A stretch of 64,000 nucleotides of DNA, from the NCBI RefSeq assembly GCF_019429485.1, contig NZ_JAHXZN010000010.1, forward strand, positions 49,281 to 113,280, given 5' to 3'. The notes under the pieces were generated by a model. That model had not been told where the DNA came from and made no database searches. It saw only the letters and a program-made list of their open reading frames with translations. The DNA is from Sphingomonas citri (lineage in GTDB: Bacteria > Pseudomonadota > Alphaproteobacteria > Sphingomonadales > Sphingomonadaceae). Each line of letters begins with the position of its first letter. Positions within the stretch are counted from its first letter, which is position 1. The position numbers and the translations under genes are program-made. This document shows positions 49,568 to 58,717 of the stretch, one piece after another.

Positions 49568-50868
49568 GCGCGCGCGCGCCGCGCTCGATCCAGGCACGCA
49601 TGCTGATCGTGTCCGCGCTCGCCACGGCGCTCGCGCTCGCGCTCGCCGGGGCGGCGATGGCGGGGCTGCTCGGGCGCTTCGTGGTGGAGGGGCTCGACCG
49701 CCGGCTCGACGCCGAGCTGACGCTGCTCGCCAGCGCGATCGACGGTGACGGGCGCGTCGATCGCGCGCGGCTCGAGCGGGTGCGCGGCGCGCTCGACGCC
49801 GGTCCCGAATGGCGGTGGCGCATCGCTGGTCCCGACGGCGTGCTCGGCTCGGCCGACTTCCCGCCGCTCGACCCGGCACCACCGGCGGGGCCGATCGCGC
49901 CGCAGGGACCGCGCCCGCGCGAGGGCGTAGCCGGAAACGAGGCGGCGGTTCACGCGCGCGAGCTGGTGATCGCGACCAGCCGCGGTGACGTCACGCTCAG
50001 CGCGGCCGCGCCGCGCTCGGTGGTGCGGCGCCCGATCGAGGGGGCATTGTGGCCGCTGCTCGGGGCGCTGGCCGTGGTGGCGGCGGTGCTCACCGCGGCG
50101 CTGCTGGTGCAGCTGCGCGTCGGGCTGGCGCCGTTGCGCCGGCTGCGCGACCAGGTCGCGGCGATCCGCGGCGGCGCGCGCGCGCGGGTCGAGGAGGACC
50201 AGCCCTCCGAGTTGCGCCCGCTCGCGGCCGAGCTGAACGCGCTCGCCGCCGACAATGCCGCCGCGCTCGCCGCGGCGCGCGGTGCCGCGGCCAACCTCGC
50301 GCACGCGCTCAAGACACCGGTGGCGGCGCTGGCGCTCGACCTGCGCGACCGGCCCGAGCAGGCGGCGCAGGTCGAGCGGATCGACCGCACCATCCGCCAC
50401 CATCTCGCGCGCGCGCGCGCCGCCGCGATCGATCGTCGCGCCGCCACGTCGTTGCGCTCTGCGGCCGTGGGGCTCGTCGCCGCGGTCGGCGCGCTGCACC
50501 GGGAGGCGCGGATCACGCTCGACGTGCCCGCCGATCTGGTGGTCGCGATCGACCCGCAGGACCTCGACGAGCTGCTCGGCAATCTGCTCGACAATGCCGC
50601 GCGTCATGCCGAAGGCCACGTCGTGCTGCGCGCCGCGCGCGACGGGCGCTGGGTCGCGGTGGAGGTGAGCGACGATGGCCCGGGCATCCCCGCGGCCGAG
50701 CGCGACCGTGTCGCCCGCCCGGGCACGCGGCTCGACGAGCGCGGCGATGGGCACGGCTTCGGGCTGGCGATCGCGTCTGAACTGGTCACGCTGTATGGCG
50801 GCGCGCTGGCGCTGGGGGAGGCGAGCGGCGGTGGGCTGGCGGCGCGGCTGACGCTGCCCTCGGCGTAG
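49564..50868 (+). CDS. PhoQ-like sensor histidine kinase
   Basis: A 434-residue kinase starting with GTG in a GTGA overlap with the regulator. Two membrane helices (about 12-34 and 160-184) flank a 125-residue periplasmic sensor with a Pro-rich loop (PPLDPAPPAGPIAPQGP). A HAMP-like linker is followed by the phosphorylation histidine H247 (ANLAHALKTPVAAL), a PhoQ-type box, and an ATPase domain (LLGNLLDNAARHA; DDGPGIP; GHGFGLAIASEL). The periplasmic part lacks the long acidic patch of enterobacterial PhoQ as far as I can see, so the signal is unknown. Confidence 0.9.
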   Translation: MSARAPRSIQARMLIVSALATALALALAGAAMAGLLGRFVVEGLDRRLDAELTLLASAIDGDGRVDRARLERVRGALDAGPEWRWRIAGPDGVLGSADFPPLDPAPPAGPIAPQGPRPREGVAGNEAAVHARELVIATSRGDVTLSAAAPRSVVRRPIEGALWPLLGALAVVAAVLTAALLVQLRVGLAPLRRLRDQVAAIRGGARARVEEDQPSELRPLAAELNALAADNAAALAAARGAAANLAHALKTPVAALALDLRDRPEQAAQVERIDRTIRHHLARARAAAIDRRAATSLRSAAVGLVAAVGALHREARITLDVPADLVVAIDPQDLDELLGNLLDNAARHAEGHVVLRAARDGRWVAVEVSDDGPGIPAAERDRVARPGTRLDERGDGHGFGLAIASELVTLYGGALALGEASGGGLAARLTLPSA

Positions 50869-50935
50869 ACCAGGCTTGCCGCTCGGTGCGCGCGAGCTAA
50901 GCTGCTCTGCAAACGAGGTAAAAGGGGAACGCGGG

Positions 50936-51928
50936 ATGGGATGCCGACGGATCGGCCTGGGTGCGCTGGCGCTGCTGGCGAGCGGTACGATGGCGGCGAG
51001 CGCGCCGGTGCCCGGCTCCAATCCCCTCTTCCACGACAGGTTCACGGCCGATCCGGCGCCGCTGGTGGTCGGCGACCGACTGTACCTCTACGTCGGGCAC
51101 GACGAGGCGCAGCGCGACGAGATGTTCAACATGAAGGAGTGGCTGGTCTATTCCACTACCGACATGCGCCACTGGACCGCGCACGGTCCGATCATGAACG
51201 TGAAGGATTTTAAATGGGCCAAGCAGGACGCCTGGGCCTCGCAGGCGATCCGCAAGAACGGTCGATACTGGTTCTACGCCGCGGTCGAGCATGACTCGAC
51301 CCACCCCGGCAAGGCGATCGCGGTGGCGGTGTCGGACAAGCCCACCGGCCCGTTCGTCGACGCCAAGGGCTCAGCGCTGATCACCAACGAGATGACGCCC
51401 AAGGGCACGCACAGCTGGGAAGACATCGACCCGACCGTGCTGACCGACGACGACGGCACCACCTGGATCGCCTGGGGCAATCGGCAGTGCTATATCGCTA
51501 AGCTGAAGCCCAACATGATCGAGCTCGACGGACCGATCACCGAGATCACGCCGCCGCATTTCGAGGAGGGGCCGTGGCTGCACAAGCGCGGCAAGCTCTA
51601 TTATCTCACCTACGCCTCACTCGACCGCAGCAAGCACCGTGACGAGAAGGTGTCCTATGCCACCGCGCCGACGATCCGCGGGCCATGGACCTATCGCGGG
51701 GAGCTGACCGGTTCGGGCAAGTACAGCTTCACGATCCACCCGGGGATCGTCGAATTCAAGAAGCGCTGGTACCTGTTCCTCCACAACGCGACGCTCGCCA
51801 TCGGCGACCTCAACGGCGCGATCGGGCGCCGCGCGGTGACCGTGGAATATCTGCGCTACAATCCGGATGGGACCATGCGCCCCGTGGTGCAGACCGAGGC
51901 GGGGGTGACCGCGCCGGCGCCGAAGTAA
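50936..51928 (+). CDS. Secreted GH43 family glycoside hydrolase (xylosidase/arabinofuranosidase-like)
   Basis: A 330-residue protein with a signal peptide (MGCRRIGLGALALLASGTMAAS) and a five-bladed beta-propeller. Catalytic residues fit GH43: base D39 (TADPAPLVVGDRLYLYVGHDE), the pKa-modulating D165 (EDIDPTVLTDDDGTTWIAWG) and acid E211 (FEEGPWLHKRGKLYYLTYA); HPGIVEFKKRWYLFLHN holds the calcium-site histidine. It should act on xylo- or arabino-oligosaccharides in the periplasm. The GH39 enzyme is 15 kb away, so this is not one operon. Ribosome site AAAGGGGAA. Confidence 0.9.
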   Translation: MGCRRIGLGALALLASGTMAASAPVPGSNPLFHDRFTADPAPLVVGDRLYLYVGHDEAQRDEMFNMKEWLVYSTTDMRHWTAHGPIMNVKDFKWAKQDAWASQAIRKNGRYWFYAAVEHDSTHPGKAIAVAVSDKPTGPFVDAKGSALITNEMTPKGTHSWEDIDPTVLTDDDGTTWIAWGNRQCYIAKLKPNMIELDGPITEITPPHFEEGPWLHKRGKLYYLTYASLDRSKHRDEKVSYATAPTIRGPWTYRGELTGSGKYSFTIHPGIVEFKKRWYLFLHNATLAIGDLNGAIGRRAVTVEYLRYNPDGTMRPVVQTEAGVTAPAPK

Positions 51929-51947
51929 GCGAGCCTCTGCCTTCCGC

Positions 51948-52778
51948 TCACAGCATCTCGAGCGACACGGCTGTTCTCGGGCGCGGGAAGGCGCGGTCGA
52001 GTTCGGTCAGCTCCTCCGGCGTGAGGATCAGGTCCGCCGCCGCGCTATTCTCACGGACGTGCTCGGCGCGCCCGGCCTTGGGGATGACGATCACGCCCTC
52101 GCGCGCGAGCAGCCACGCCAGCGCCACCTGCGCGGCGGTGGCCCCGCGTGCCGCGGCGACGCGGGCGAGCGCGGGATGGCCGAGCAGGCGGCCCTGCTCG
52201 ACCGGACTGTACGCCATCACGAGCATGTCCTGTGCGGCCAGCCACGGCAGCAGGTCGTGCTCGGGCCCGCGCCGGGTCAGATTGTAGAGGATCTGATCGG
52301 TCGCGCAGTCGGTGCCACCCGCGGCGACGAGTTCCTCCATGTCGTCGCGGTCGAGGTTGCTGACGCCCCAGCGGAGGATCTTGCCCGCCGCGACCAGCGC
52401 GGCCATCGCCTCGATCGTCTCGCCGAGCGGCACGCTGCCGCGCCAGTGCAGCAGGTAAAGGTCGAGCCGGTCGGTGCCGAGCCGCTCGAGGCTCGCCTCG
52501 CAGGCGCGGGTCAGTCGCGTGCGGGAGGCGTTCTGCGGATAGGCCTTGCTGACGAGGAAGACGTCGTCGCGCCGCCCCGCGATCGCGGTCCCGACCACCC
52601 GTTCGGACTCGCCGTCGGCGTACATCTCGGCGGTGTCGATCAGCGTCATGCCGAGGTCGAGCCCGGTACGCAGCGCGGCGATCTCCTCGCCGCGACTCTC
52701 GGCGCGCTCGCCCATCATCCAGCTGCCCTGACCGAGCGCGGGGACTGAGGCGCCGTCGCGCAGCCGGACCGTCCTCAC
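51948..52778 (-). CDS. Aldo/keto reductase
   Basis: A 276-residue NADPH-dependent oxidoreductase. Catalytic tetrad residues are visible: Asp and Tyr in LIDTAEMYADGESE, Lys in VFLVSKAYPQN, His in DLYLLHWRGSVPL; the cofactor end is VIVIPKAGRAEHVRENSAA. It resembles the YeaE/AKR group active on small aldehydes such as methylglyoxal. GTG at 52778 overlaps the SDR stop (GTGA), so it is preferred over the GTG at 52796. The two reductases are coupled. Confidence 0.92.
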   Translation of the reverse strand: MRTVRLRDGASVPALGQGSWMMGERAESRGEEIAALRTGLDLGMTLIDTAEMYADGESERVVGTAIAGRRDDVFLVSKAYPQNASRTRLTRACEASLERLGTDRLDLYLLHWRGSVPLGETIEAMAALVAAGKILRWGVSNLDRDDMEELVAAGGTDCATDQILYNLTRRGPEHDLLPWLAAQDMLVMAYSPVEQGRLLGHPALARVAAARGATAAQVALAWLLAREGVIVIPKAGRAEHVRENSAAADLILTPEELTELDRAFPRPRTAVSLEML

Positions 52779-53743
52779 TTGGTGCGTCCGCGCCACAGCG
52801 CGACACCCGCCATCGCAGCGAGCGCGATCGCACCGGCGGCAGCGGCCTTGCGCCCGCGATGCGGGTCCCGGCGGTGGCCGTCGGGGCCGCTCGCGCCCGC
52901 GGTCGGTTCGTGGATCGCGCCCGGCGTATTCTCGCCGCGCGGCGCACGCGTCGACCAGCTGTCCATGAAGCCGTTCATCACTGCGGCGATCAGATTGGGC
53001 GCGGCGAACTGGCCTAGCTTCAGCAACAGTGCGGGCGCGCCTACGACGGTCGTGTCGCGCGGGTGGCGGGCGAGCCGCACCACTGCCTTCGCCACGGTAT
53101 CGGGGGCGAGCGCGCCGGGCGGCAGCGTCAGTCGCGCGCCCGAGTAGTTGCCGGCATGGTCGATCCCCGGCGTATCGACGAAGGTGGGATAGACGTCGCA
53201 GACGTGCACGTCGGGGTGCCGCGACAACTCCCCGCGCAGCGCCTCGCTGAAGCCGCGCAGGCCGAACTTGCTCGCGGCGTAGGCGGCGGCATAGGGCGTC
53301 GCTACGAACCCGCCGACCGAGATCATGTTGACCCAGGTGCCGCGATCCTGCGCGAGGAAGATCGGCACCACCGCGTGTGCCTCGTTCATGTGCGAAAGCA
53401 GGTTGGCCTGGATCACGCGCGCGTGGTCGGCCAGCGGCACCTCATGGTAGCGGCCGACGACGCCGACGCCGACACAGCTGAACCAAAGGTCGATCGCGCC
53501 GAGCAAGGTGTGCGCCTCCTCGGCCAGTGCCTGCACCGCGACGGCATCGGTGACGTCGACCACGCGGGTGTCGGCTCGGCCGCCGGCCGCACGGCAGCGT
53601 TCGGCGATGTCGGCGAGCCCGGCCTCGCCACGCGCCGCGAGCACCAGCCGCGCGCCGCGGCGGGCGAAGGCGATCGCGGTGGCGGCACCGATCCCACTCG
53701 ACGCCCCGGTGATGACCACCCGTGTCGGCTCGCGCTTGCCCAC
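52775..53743 (-). CDS. Short-chain dehydrogenase/reductase with C-terminal membrane-type tail
   Basis: A 322-residue SDR. Motifs are the nucleotide loop VVITGASSGIGAATAIAFARRG, a degenerate NAG-type segment (FSCVGVGVVG), and the catalytic YAAAYAASKFGL (Tyr-x3-Lys region) with the preceding SVGG serine. The C-terminal part (AAAAGAIALAAMAGVALWRG) is a short hydrophobic segment after a charged linker, unusual for soluble SDRs and suggesting membrane association. The GTG at 53743 follows GGGAGA with good spacing. The substrate is unknown. Confidence 0.88.
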   Translation of the reverse strand: MGKREPTRVVITGASSGIGAATAIAFARRGARLVLAARGEAGLADIAERCRAAGGRADTRVVDVTDAVAVQALAEEAHTLLGAIDLWFSCVGVGVVGRYHEVPLADHARVIQANLLSHMNEAHAVVPIFLAQDRGTWVNMISVGGFVATPYAAAYAASKFGLRGFSEALRGELSRHPDVHVCDVYPTFVDTPGIDHAGNYSGARLTLPPGALAPDTVAKAVVRLARHPRDTTVVGAPALLLKLGQFAAPNLIAAVMNGFMDSWSTRAPRGENTPGAIHEPTAGASGPDGHRRDPHRGRKAAAAGAIALAAMAGVALWRGRTK

Positions 53744-53924
53744 CTGCTGTCTCCCGTCACTCCGCTGGTGGACGAACGGGGGGCGGCGGTGTTCCGGAGG
53801 TTGGGAGCGGGGCCGGTGGGGCGGAACGTCGCGGGCCGAGCCGACGACGTGCACACCAGGGCGAGATCGGCGTCATGCTGAACTCGGTTCAGGATGACGC
53901 CGCTACGTCAAGATTGGGAGCCGC

Positions 53925-55796
53925 TCAGAACTCCGACCAGTCGTCCTGCGCCACCGCGACCGCGGCGCTGCCGCGGTTCGCGCGGGCGCCGGCGGCGATG
54001 CGGGCGCCCGCGCTCGCGGCGCGAGACTGGAGCTGGTGCACCGGCGAGGTGGCCACCTCCCGCCGCACGGCGGTCGCCTGAGCGGGCCGGTCGCCCAGCC
54101 GGAAGCGGCTGACTTGGCGCGCCATGTTCTCCGTCTCCTCGGCCAGGCTGCGCGCTGCGGCAGTCGCCTCCTCGACCATCGCGGCGTTCTGCTGGGTCAC
54201 GCCATCCATCTCGCTGACCGCGGTGTTGACCTGCTGGAGCCCGGTCGCCTGCTGCTCGGCGGCCGACGCGATGTCCGAGACCAGCGCGCTGATGTCGCCG
54301 ATGCGCCCGGTGATGCGGCTGAGCGCCTCGCCCGCCTGCGCCACCAGCGTCACGCCGGCATCGACCTGCTCGGTCGAGGCGGTGATCTTGCTCTTCACGT
54401 CCTTGGCAGCGTCGGCCGAGCGCTGTGCCAGCGCGCGCACCTCGGAGGCGACCACCGCGAAGCCCTTGCCTGCGTCGCCCGCGCGTGCCGCCTCGACGCC
54501 GGCATTGAGCGCGAGCAGGTTGGTCTGGAACGCGATCCCGTCGATCACCGCGATGATCTCGCTGATCTCGTTGGACGAGCGCTCGATCCCGTTCATCGCC
54601 TCGACCGCGCGGCGCACCACGTCGCCCGACTGTTCGGCGTCGCGACGCGTTTCGGTCACCACGCCGTTGACCTTGGTGGCGTTGGCGGCGGTGTCGCGCA
54701 CCGTGGTGGTGATCTCGTGCATCGCCGCCGCGGTCTCTTCCAGGCTGGCGGCCTGCTGCTCGGTACGGCGCGACAGATCGTCCGATGCCTGGCGGATGTC
54801 GCTGGCGCCGTTAGTGATTCCCTCGGCGCTGGCGTTGACCGCGGTGAGCGTGCCCGCGACCGACTGCATCGCGTTGTTGAAATCGTCCTTCAGCTTGGCG
54901 AACGGACCGGTCAGCTCGGCCTCGATCCGGGCGGTGAGGTCGCCGCGCGCGAGCGAGTCGAGCCCGCTGCCGACGCTGTCGACGATCAGACACGTCTGCT
55001 CCTGCTTCGCGCGCTCGGCGGCGACAAGCTGGTCGCGGAACGCCACCATCGAGCCGGCGAGCTCACCCACCTCGTCGCGGCGCGGATCGACCGCGACCTC
55101 GGCGTTGAGGTCGCCCGCGCCGAGGCGGCGCATCGTCGCCGTCATCGCGGTCAGCGGCGTGGCGATGCCGCGGATCAGCGAGATCAGCATGAAGACGGTG
55201 AGCGCGAGCACCGCGACGGCGATGGCGATCGAGGCATTGCGTGACCAGACATACGTCGCACTCGCGTCGGCCATGTCCTGATCCATCAGCTTGGTCTGGA
55301 TCGTCTGCATCTGCGCCGCATCGTCGTTACCGCGGTCGAACACCGGCTTGCTGCGGCGGTAGCTCTCGAGCGCCTCTTTGTTGAGGTTCTGGTGCGACAG
55401 CTGCATCGTGACGCGCGATTGCGTCATGAAGTCGGCCCAATCCTTGCGGAAGGTGCGGAACGCCGCGATCGCGCTCGGTGCTTGGAGGGTGCGGTCCAGG
55501 AAAGCCGCGTTCTTGTCGAGCAGGGCGACCTGTTCCGCGGCCTCCCGCTCGGCCTCCTGGATCTGGCTCGGCTCGTCCGACAGGATGCTGGTCGCCTCGG
55601 CGACCCGATAGTCCGAGGTGGCGGTGTTGATCGTCGCGATCGCGATGAGCTTGGCGCGGCGGCTGCCACCCAGCGTCTCGGCGGCATCGTTCAACTTGCT
55701 CTGCGCGCTGATCGACATCGCTGCCATGGCGATCAACGCGGCAGCCAGGATGCCGAAAGCGGTGAGCAGCTTGGCGCTGATCTTCATGTTCTTCAT
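53925..55796 (-). CDS. Methyl-accepting chemotaxis protein with CheR-type C-terminal pentapeptide
   Basis: A 623-residue chemoreceptor. TM1 (about 9-31), a four-helix-bundle-like ligand domain (35-185), TM2 (about 187-210), HAMP (211-265) with a second helical linker, then the signalling domain with the hairpin tip EVRALAQRSADAAKDVKSKI and the conserved AFQTNLLALNAGVEAARAGD. The last residues, DDWSEF, match the xWxxF tether that recruits CheR in high-abundance receptors. No che genes lie nearby. The ribosome site GTGAGG is inside a 5' hairpin. Start codons at 55796 and 55787 are both possible. Confidence 0.95.
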   Translation of the reverse strand: MKNMKISAKLLTAFGILAAALIAMAAMSISAQSKLNDAAETLGGSRRAKLIAIATINTATSDYRVAEATSILSDEPSQIQEAEREAAEQVALLDKNAAFLDRTLQAPSAIAAFRTFRKDWADFMTQSRVTMQLSHQNLNKEALESYRRSKPVFDRGNDDAAQMQTIQTKLMDQDMADASATYVWSRNASIAIAVAVLALTVFMLISLIRGIATPLTAMTATMRRLGAGDLNAEVAVDPRRDEVGELAGSMVAFRDQLVAAERAKQEQTCLIVDSVGSGLDSLARGDLTARIEAELTGPFAKLKDDFNNAMQSVAGTLTAVNASAEGITNGASDIRQASDDLSRRTEQQAASLEETAAAMHEITTTVRDTAANATKVNGVVTETRRDAEQSGDVVRRAVEAMNGIERSSNEISEIIAVIDGIAFQTNLLALNAGVEAARAGDAGKGFAVVASEVRALAQRSADAAKDVKSKITASTEQVDAGVTLVAQAGEALSRITGRIGDISALVSDIASAAEQQATGLQQVNTAVSEMDGVTQQNAAMVEEATAAARSLAEETENMARQVSRFRLGDRPAQATAVRREVATSPVHQLQSRAASAGARIAAGARANRGSAAVAVAQDDWSEF

Positions 55797-55804
55797 GGAA
55801 CGGA

Positions 55805-55820
55805 CCTCACGATAGTGAGG
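55805..55820 (-). promoter_or_regulatory. Hairpin covering the chemoreceptor ribosome binding site
   Basis: CCTCAC-GATA-GTGAGG is a perfect 6-bp stem with a 4-base loop. On the messenger strand its 3' arm is GUGAGG, the only plausible Shine-Dalgarno, eight bases before the AUG at 55796. The fold would hide the ribosome site; whether it controls translation is inference. Confidence 0.45.
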
Positions 55821-55991
55821 CCGGTTTAGGGCCGATGCGTTTCTAATCTCTTAGCGTGGATCGCTGTTTAAACCTGGTATTTACGACTAGGTGCGCAGGA
55901 TGGTTAGCCGATGGTGAAGCGCGCCTCTCGACCTGAACCGACCCGCCCCCGTCAGGGCGGCGGCGCACTCGCGTCGCGAGGCTGAGCGGCG

Positions 55992-56396
55992 ATGACGCGC
56001 CTGCGGCACGTGATCGAGCGCCGATCGGCGGCGATGGTTTGGCTGCTGCTGCTCGCCCTCGCGCTGCGGCTGATCGTGCCCGCCGGCTTCATGCCGGCCG
56101 CATCGGCGCACGGGATCACGCTAGTCGCCTGTCCCGAGTGGGGCGCGGCGCCGGCCCTGGCGGCGCATCACGCGGCGCACCAGCGCACCGATCACGGTGA
56201 GCCCCATCGCCATGCCGAACCGCCCTGCGCCTTCGCCGGCCTGGGCTTGCCCACGCTCGCCGGGGGCGAGCTACCGCCGCTGTCGCCTCCCACCGACGCC
56301 GTCTCTCTCGTCGCGACGACGCTCGGCCGCGCGCTGCAACTCGCTGCGACCGATCGCCTCCGCCCGCCGGCTCACGCGCCGCCCGCGCTCGCCTGA
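55992..56396 (+). CDS. DUF2946-like His-rich exported protein
   Basis: A 134-residue protein with a hydrophobic signal or anchor (AAMVWLLLLALALRLIVPAGFMP), then ITLVACPEWG, a His-rich stretch (HHAAHQRTDHGEPHRHAEPPCAFAG) and a low-complexity end. This order, GFMP...C...H...PCAFA, matches DUF2946-type proteins often found before TonB receptors for copper. The His and Cys residues could bind metal. It lies 86 bases upstream of a TonB receptor on the same strand, likely one transcript. Confidence 0.75.
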   Translation: MTRLRHVIERRSAAMVWLLLLALALRLIVPAGFMPAASAHGITLVACPEWGAAPALAAHHAAHQRTDHGEPHRHAEPPCAFAGLGLPTLAGGELPPLSPPTDAVSLVATTLGRALQLAATDRLRPPAHAPPALA

Positions 56397-56482
56397 TCGT
56401 CACACCATCATGCCCGGCGCCACGTGACGCGCTGGCCTGTCAGCGGCGGCGTGCCTCGGGCGCGCGAGCGATCGGAATCCAT

Positions 56483-58495
56483 ATGTCTCGTCATCTTCTC
56501 TCCGCGAGCGCGGTCGCGCTCGCCTGTCTTCCCGCCGTGGCGCGCGCGCAGGACGCGCCCGACCCGGCCGCTACGACCGGTGTCACCATCGGCGAGGTGG
56601 TCGTCACCGCGCGATCGATGACGCGCGCCACCAGTGAGGTGCTCACCTCGGTCGACGTACTCGGCGGCGACGTCGCGCAGCGGCAGACCGTCGACAACGC
56701 CTGGGAGCTGTTCGCGCGGCTGCCCGGCGTCGTGCTGACCGACTTCGGCCAGGGCACCACTTCGGGCCGCTTCTCGATCCGCGGCTTCAACGGCGAGGGC
56801 GAGATCAACGCGGTCAAGCTGCTGATCGACGGCATCCCCTCGAACGACAATGCGGGGCGGATGGACTTCATCGACCTGGTCTCGCCGCTCGCGATCGGCT
56901 CGGTCGAGCTGGTGCGCGGCACCTCCGACCCGCGCTGGGGGCTGCACGCCATCGCGGGCAGCGCCAACATCGTCACGCGCAGCGGCGGCACCTATCTCGA
57001 CACGCGGGTCAGCGCGGGCGGGTTCGGCACGGCCGAGGCGCAGCTCGCCGCCGGCGCCGAGACCGGGCGGCTGACCCAGAATCTCGCGCTCGGCTACCGC
57101 CGCTCGGACGGCTATCGCGACCATGCCGGGTTCGACCGGCTGACGCTCTCGGGCAAGTGGCGGCTCGATCTCGGCGACGCGCAGCTCGGTGTGATCGCGC
57201 GCCACAGCCGCGCCGCCGCCGACGAGCCGGGCTATCTCACCAACGCCGATGCCTATACCGACCGCCGGCGCTCCTATCCGGTGTCGGCGAGCGACGGCGG
57301 CACGCGCGAGCTCGGCCAATATGCGGTGACGCTCGACGCCGCGCCCAGCGAGCACGTCGCGGTGTCGCTGAGCGGTTATGCCAACACGATCGACGACAAT
57401 CGCTACGTTCGCTTCTCGGCGGGCGTGCCGCAGCAGCAGCGGCTCACCGAGGAACAGCAATATGGCGTCATCAGCGCGCTCCATTGGCACGTCGCGTCGT
57501 GGCTGATGGCGGAGGCGGGCGGCGACGTGCAGTGGCAGCACAATGTCAGCCAGCGCTGGACGACGGACAATCGTCGCATCGTCGCCGCGACGCGCGACCA
57601 GGACATCGACCTGACCGTCGGCGGCGGTTACATCCAGGCGGTGCTGACGCCGCTGCGCTGGCTACGTGTGACGCCGGCGTGGCGGCTCGACCGGGTGGGC
57701 GGCGACTATGTCAACCGGCTCAACGGCCGCGCTTATCCGGTCAACGGTTATGGCACGATCAGCCAGCCCAAGCTGTCGGTCGCGATCGAGCCGGTCGCGG
57801 GAGTGACCGCTTATGGCAATTACGGGCGTACCTTCCAGATCGGCGCCGGCACCGGCGCGTTCATCGTGCCGCCGCGCGTGCGCGACGTCGCACCCTCGAT
57901 CAACGAGGGCTATGAAGCGGGCGTGCGGCTGTCGCGCGGTCGCTGGCTCACCGCGCGCGCGGCGCTGTGGCAGCAGACCGCGAGCGGCGAGCTTCGGCGC
58001 CGGCTCAACGATCCCGCGGGCGAGTTCGATAATCTCGGCGCGACGCGGCGGCGCGGCTTCGACCTCGAGGCGAGCGTCCTGCCTGGCGGTGGCTGGTCGG
58101 CCTGGGCGAGCTGGTCGCACCAGCGAGCCGTGATCCGCCTGCCTGACCCGGCGACGCCGTCGCAGGCGGGCAACGAGATCGACCATGTCCCGCGCGACGT
58201 CTACACCGCCGGGCTGGAATGGGCGCCGCGCGGTGGCCGCTGGCGGGGGTCGCTGTGGGGCAATGGGCAGTCCTCCTACGAGCTCACCCCCGCCAACACG
58301 CAGGGGCGCTACGGCCGCTATGTCCAGCTCACCGCGGAGGCGGCCTATCAGCTCACCCGCGCGGTGGAGCTGTCAGTGCAGCTGCGCAACCTCGCGAACG
58401 ACCGACACGAATATGTCTGGTACGACGGCACGCAGCGGCTCCACGCGCCGGCCGACCCGCGCACGCTCGCTGGGGCAGTGCGGGCGCGGTTCTAG
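56483..58495 (+). CDS. TonB-dependent receptor, possibly metal-related
   Basis: A 670-residue receptor: signal peptide MSRHLLSASAVALACLPAVARA, TonB-box-like GEVVVTARSM, plug with WELFARLPGVVLTDFGQGTT, IRGFNGEGEINAVKLLIDGIPSN and VELVRGTSDPRWGLHAIAGSANIVT, then a barrel ending AGAVRARF with the C-terminal Phe. The DUF2946-like protein upstream suggests a metal (copper) or metal-chelate substrate, but siderophore uptake cannot be excluded. Confidence 0.9.
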   Translation: MSRHLLSASAVALACLPAVARAQDAPDPAATTGVTIGEVVVTARSMTRATSEVLTSVDVLGGDVAQRQTVDNAWELFARLPGVVLTDFGQGTTSGRFSIRGFNGEGEINAVKLLIDGIPSNDNAGRMDFIDLVSPLAIGSVELVRGTSDPRWGLHAIAGSANIVTRSGGTYLDTRVSAGGFGTAEAQLAAGAETGRLTQNLALGYRRSDGYRDHAGFDRLTLSGKWRLDLGDAQLGVIARHSRAAADEPGYLTNADAYTDRRRSYPVSASDGGTRELGQYAVTLDAAPSEHVAVSLSGYANTIDDNRYVRFSAGVPQQQRLTEEQQYGVISALHWHVASWLMAEAGGDVQWQHNVSQRWTTDNRRIVAATRDQDIDLTVGGGYIQAVLTPLRWLRVTPAWRLDRVGGDYVNRLNGRAYPVNGYGTISQPKLSVAIEPVAGVTAYGNYGRTFQIGAGTGAFIVPPRVRDVAPSINEGYEAGVRLSRGRWLTARAALWQQTASGELRRRLNDPAGEFDNLGATRRRGFDLEASVLPGGGWSAWASWSHQRAVIRLPDPATPSQAGNEIDHVPRDVYTAGLEWAPRGGRWRGSLWGNGQSSYELTPANTQGRYGRYVQLTAEAAYQLTRAVELSVQLRNLANDRHEYVWYDGTQRLHAPADPRTLAGAVRARF

Positions 58496-58531
58496 CAGGC
58501 GTCTGCGAGCGGTAAGGACGCCGTATGCTGC

Positions 58532-58717
58532 TCAGGCGTCGGGCAGCGGCGCACCGAGCTGGCGGGCGACGCGCGCCACCTCCTCGTCGCTGGGCGGCTC
58601 GGGCAGATCTTCGCTCGGCAGCAGCGCGTCGTCTGGGACGCCGGGCGCGCCGCTCGCGAGCGGCTCGTCGACGGCGCGGTCGTTGGCGCCGGTGGTGATC
58701 TTCTCGCTCTCGCTCAT
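58532..58717 (-). CDS. Small acidic protein of unknown function
   Basis: A 61-residue protein starting MSESEKITTGANDRAVDEPL and rich in Glu, Asp, Pro and Ala, with the helix-prone ending SDEEVARVARQLGAPLPDA. Its GAGGAGAGAACG ribosome site is very strong, which supports it as a real gene even though it is short. It looks disordered and cytoplasmic. It is divergent from the DUF2945 gene, 120 bases apart. Confidence 0.65.
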   Translation of the reverse strand: MSESEKITTGANDRAVDEPLASGAPGVPDDALLPSEDLPEPPSDEEVARVARQLGAPLPDA

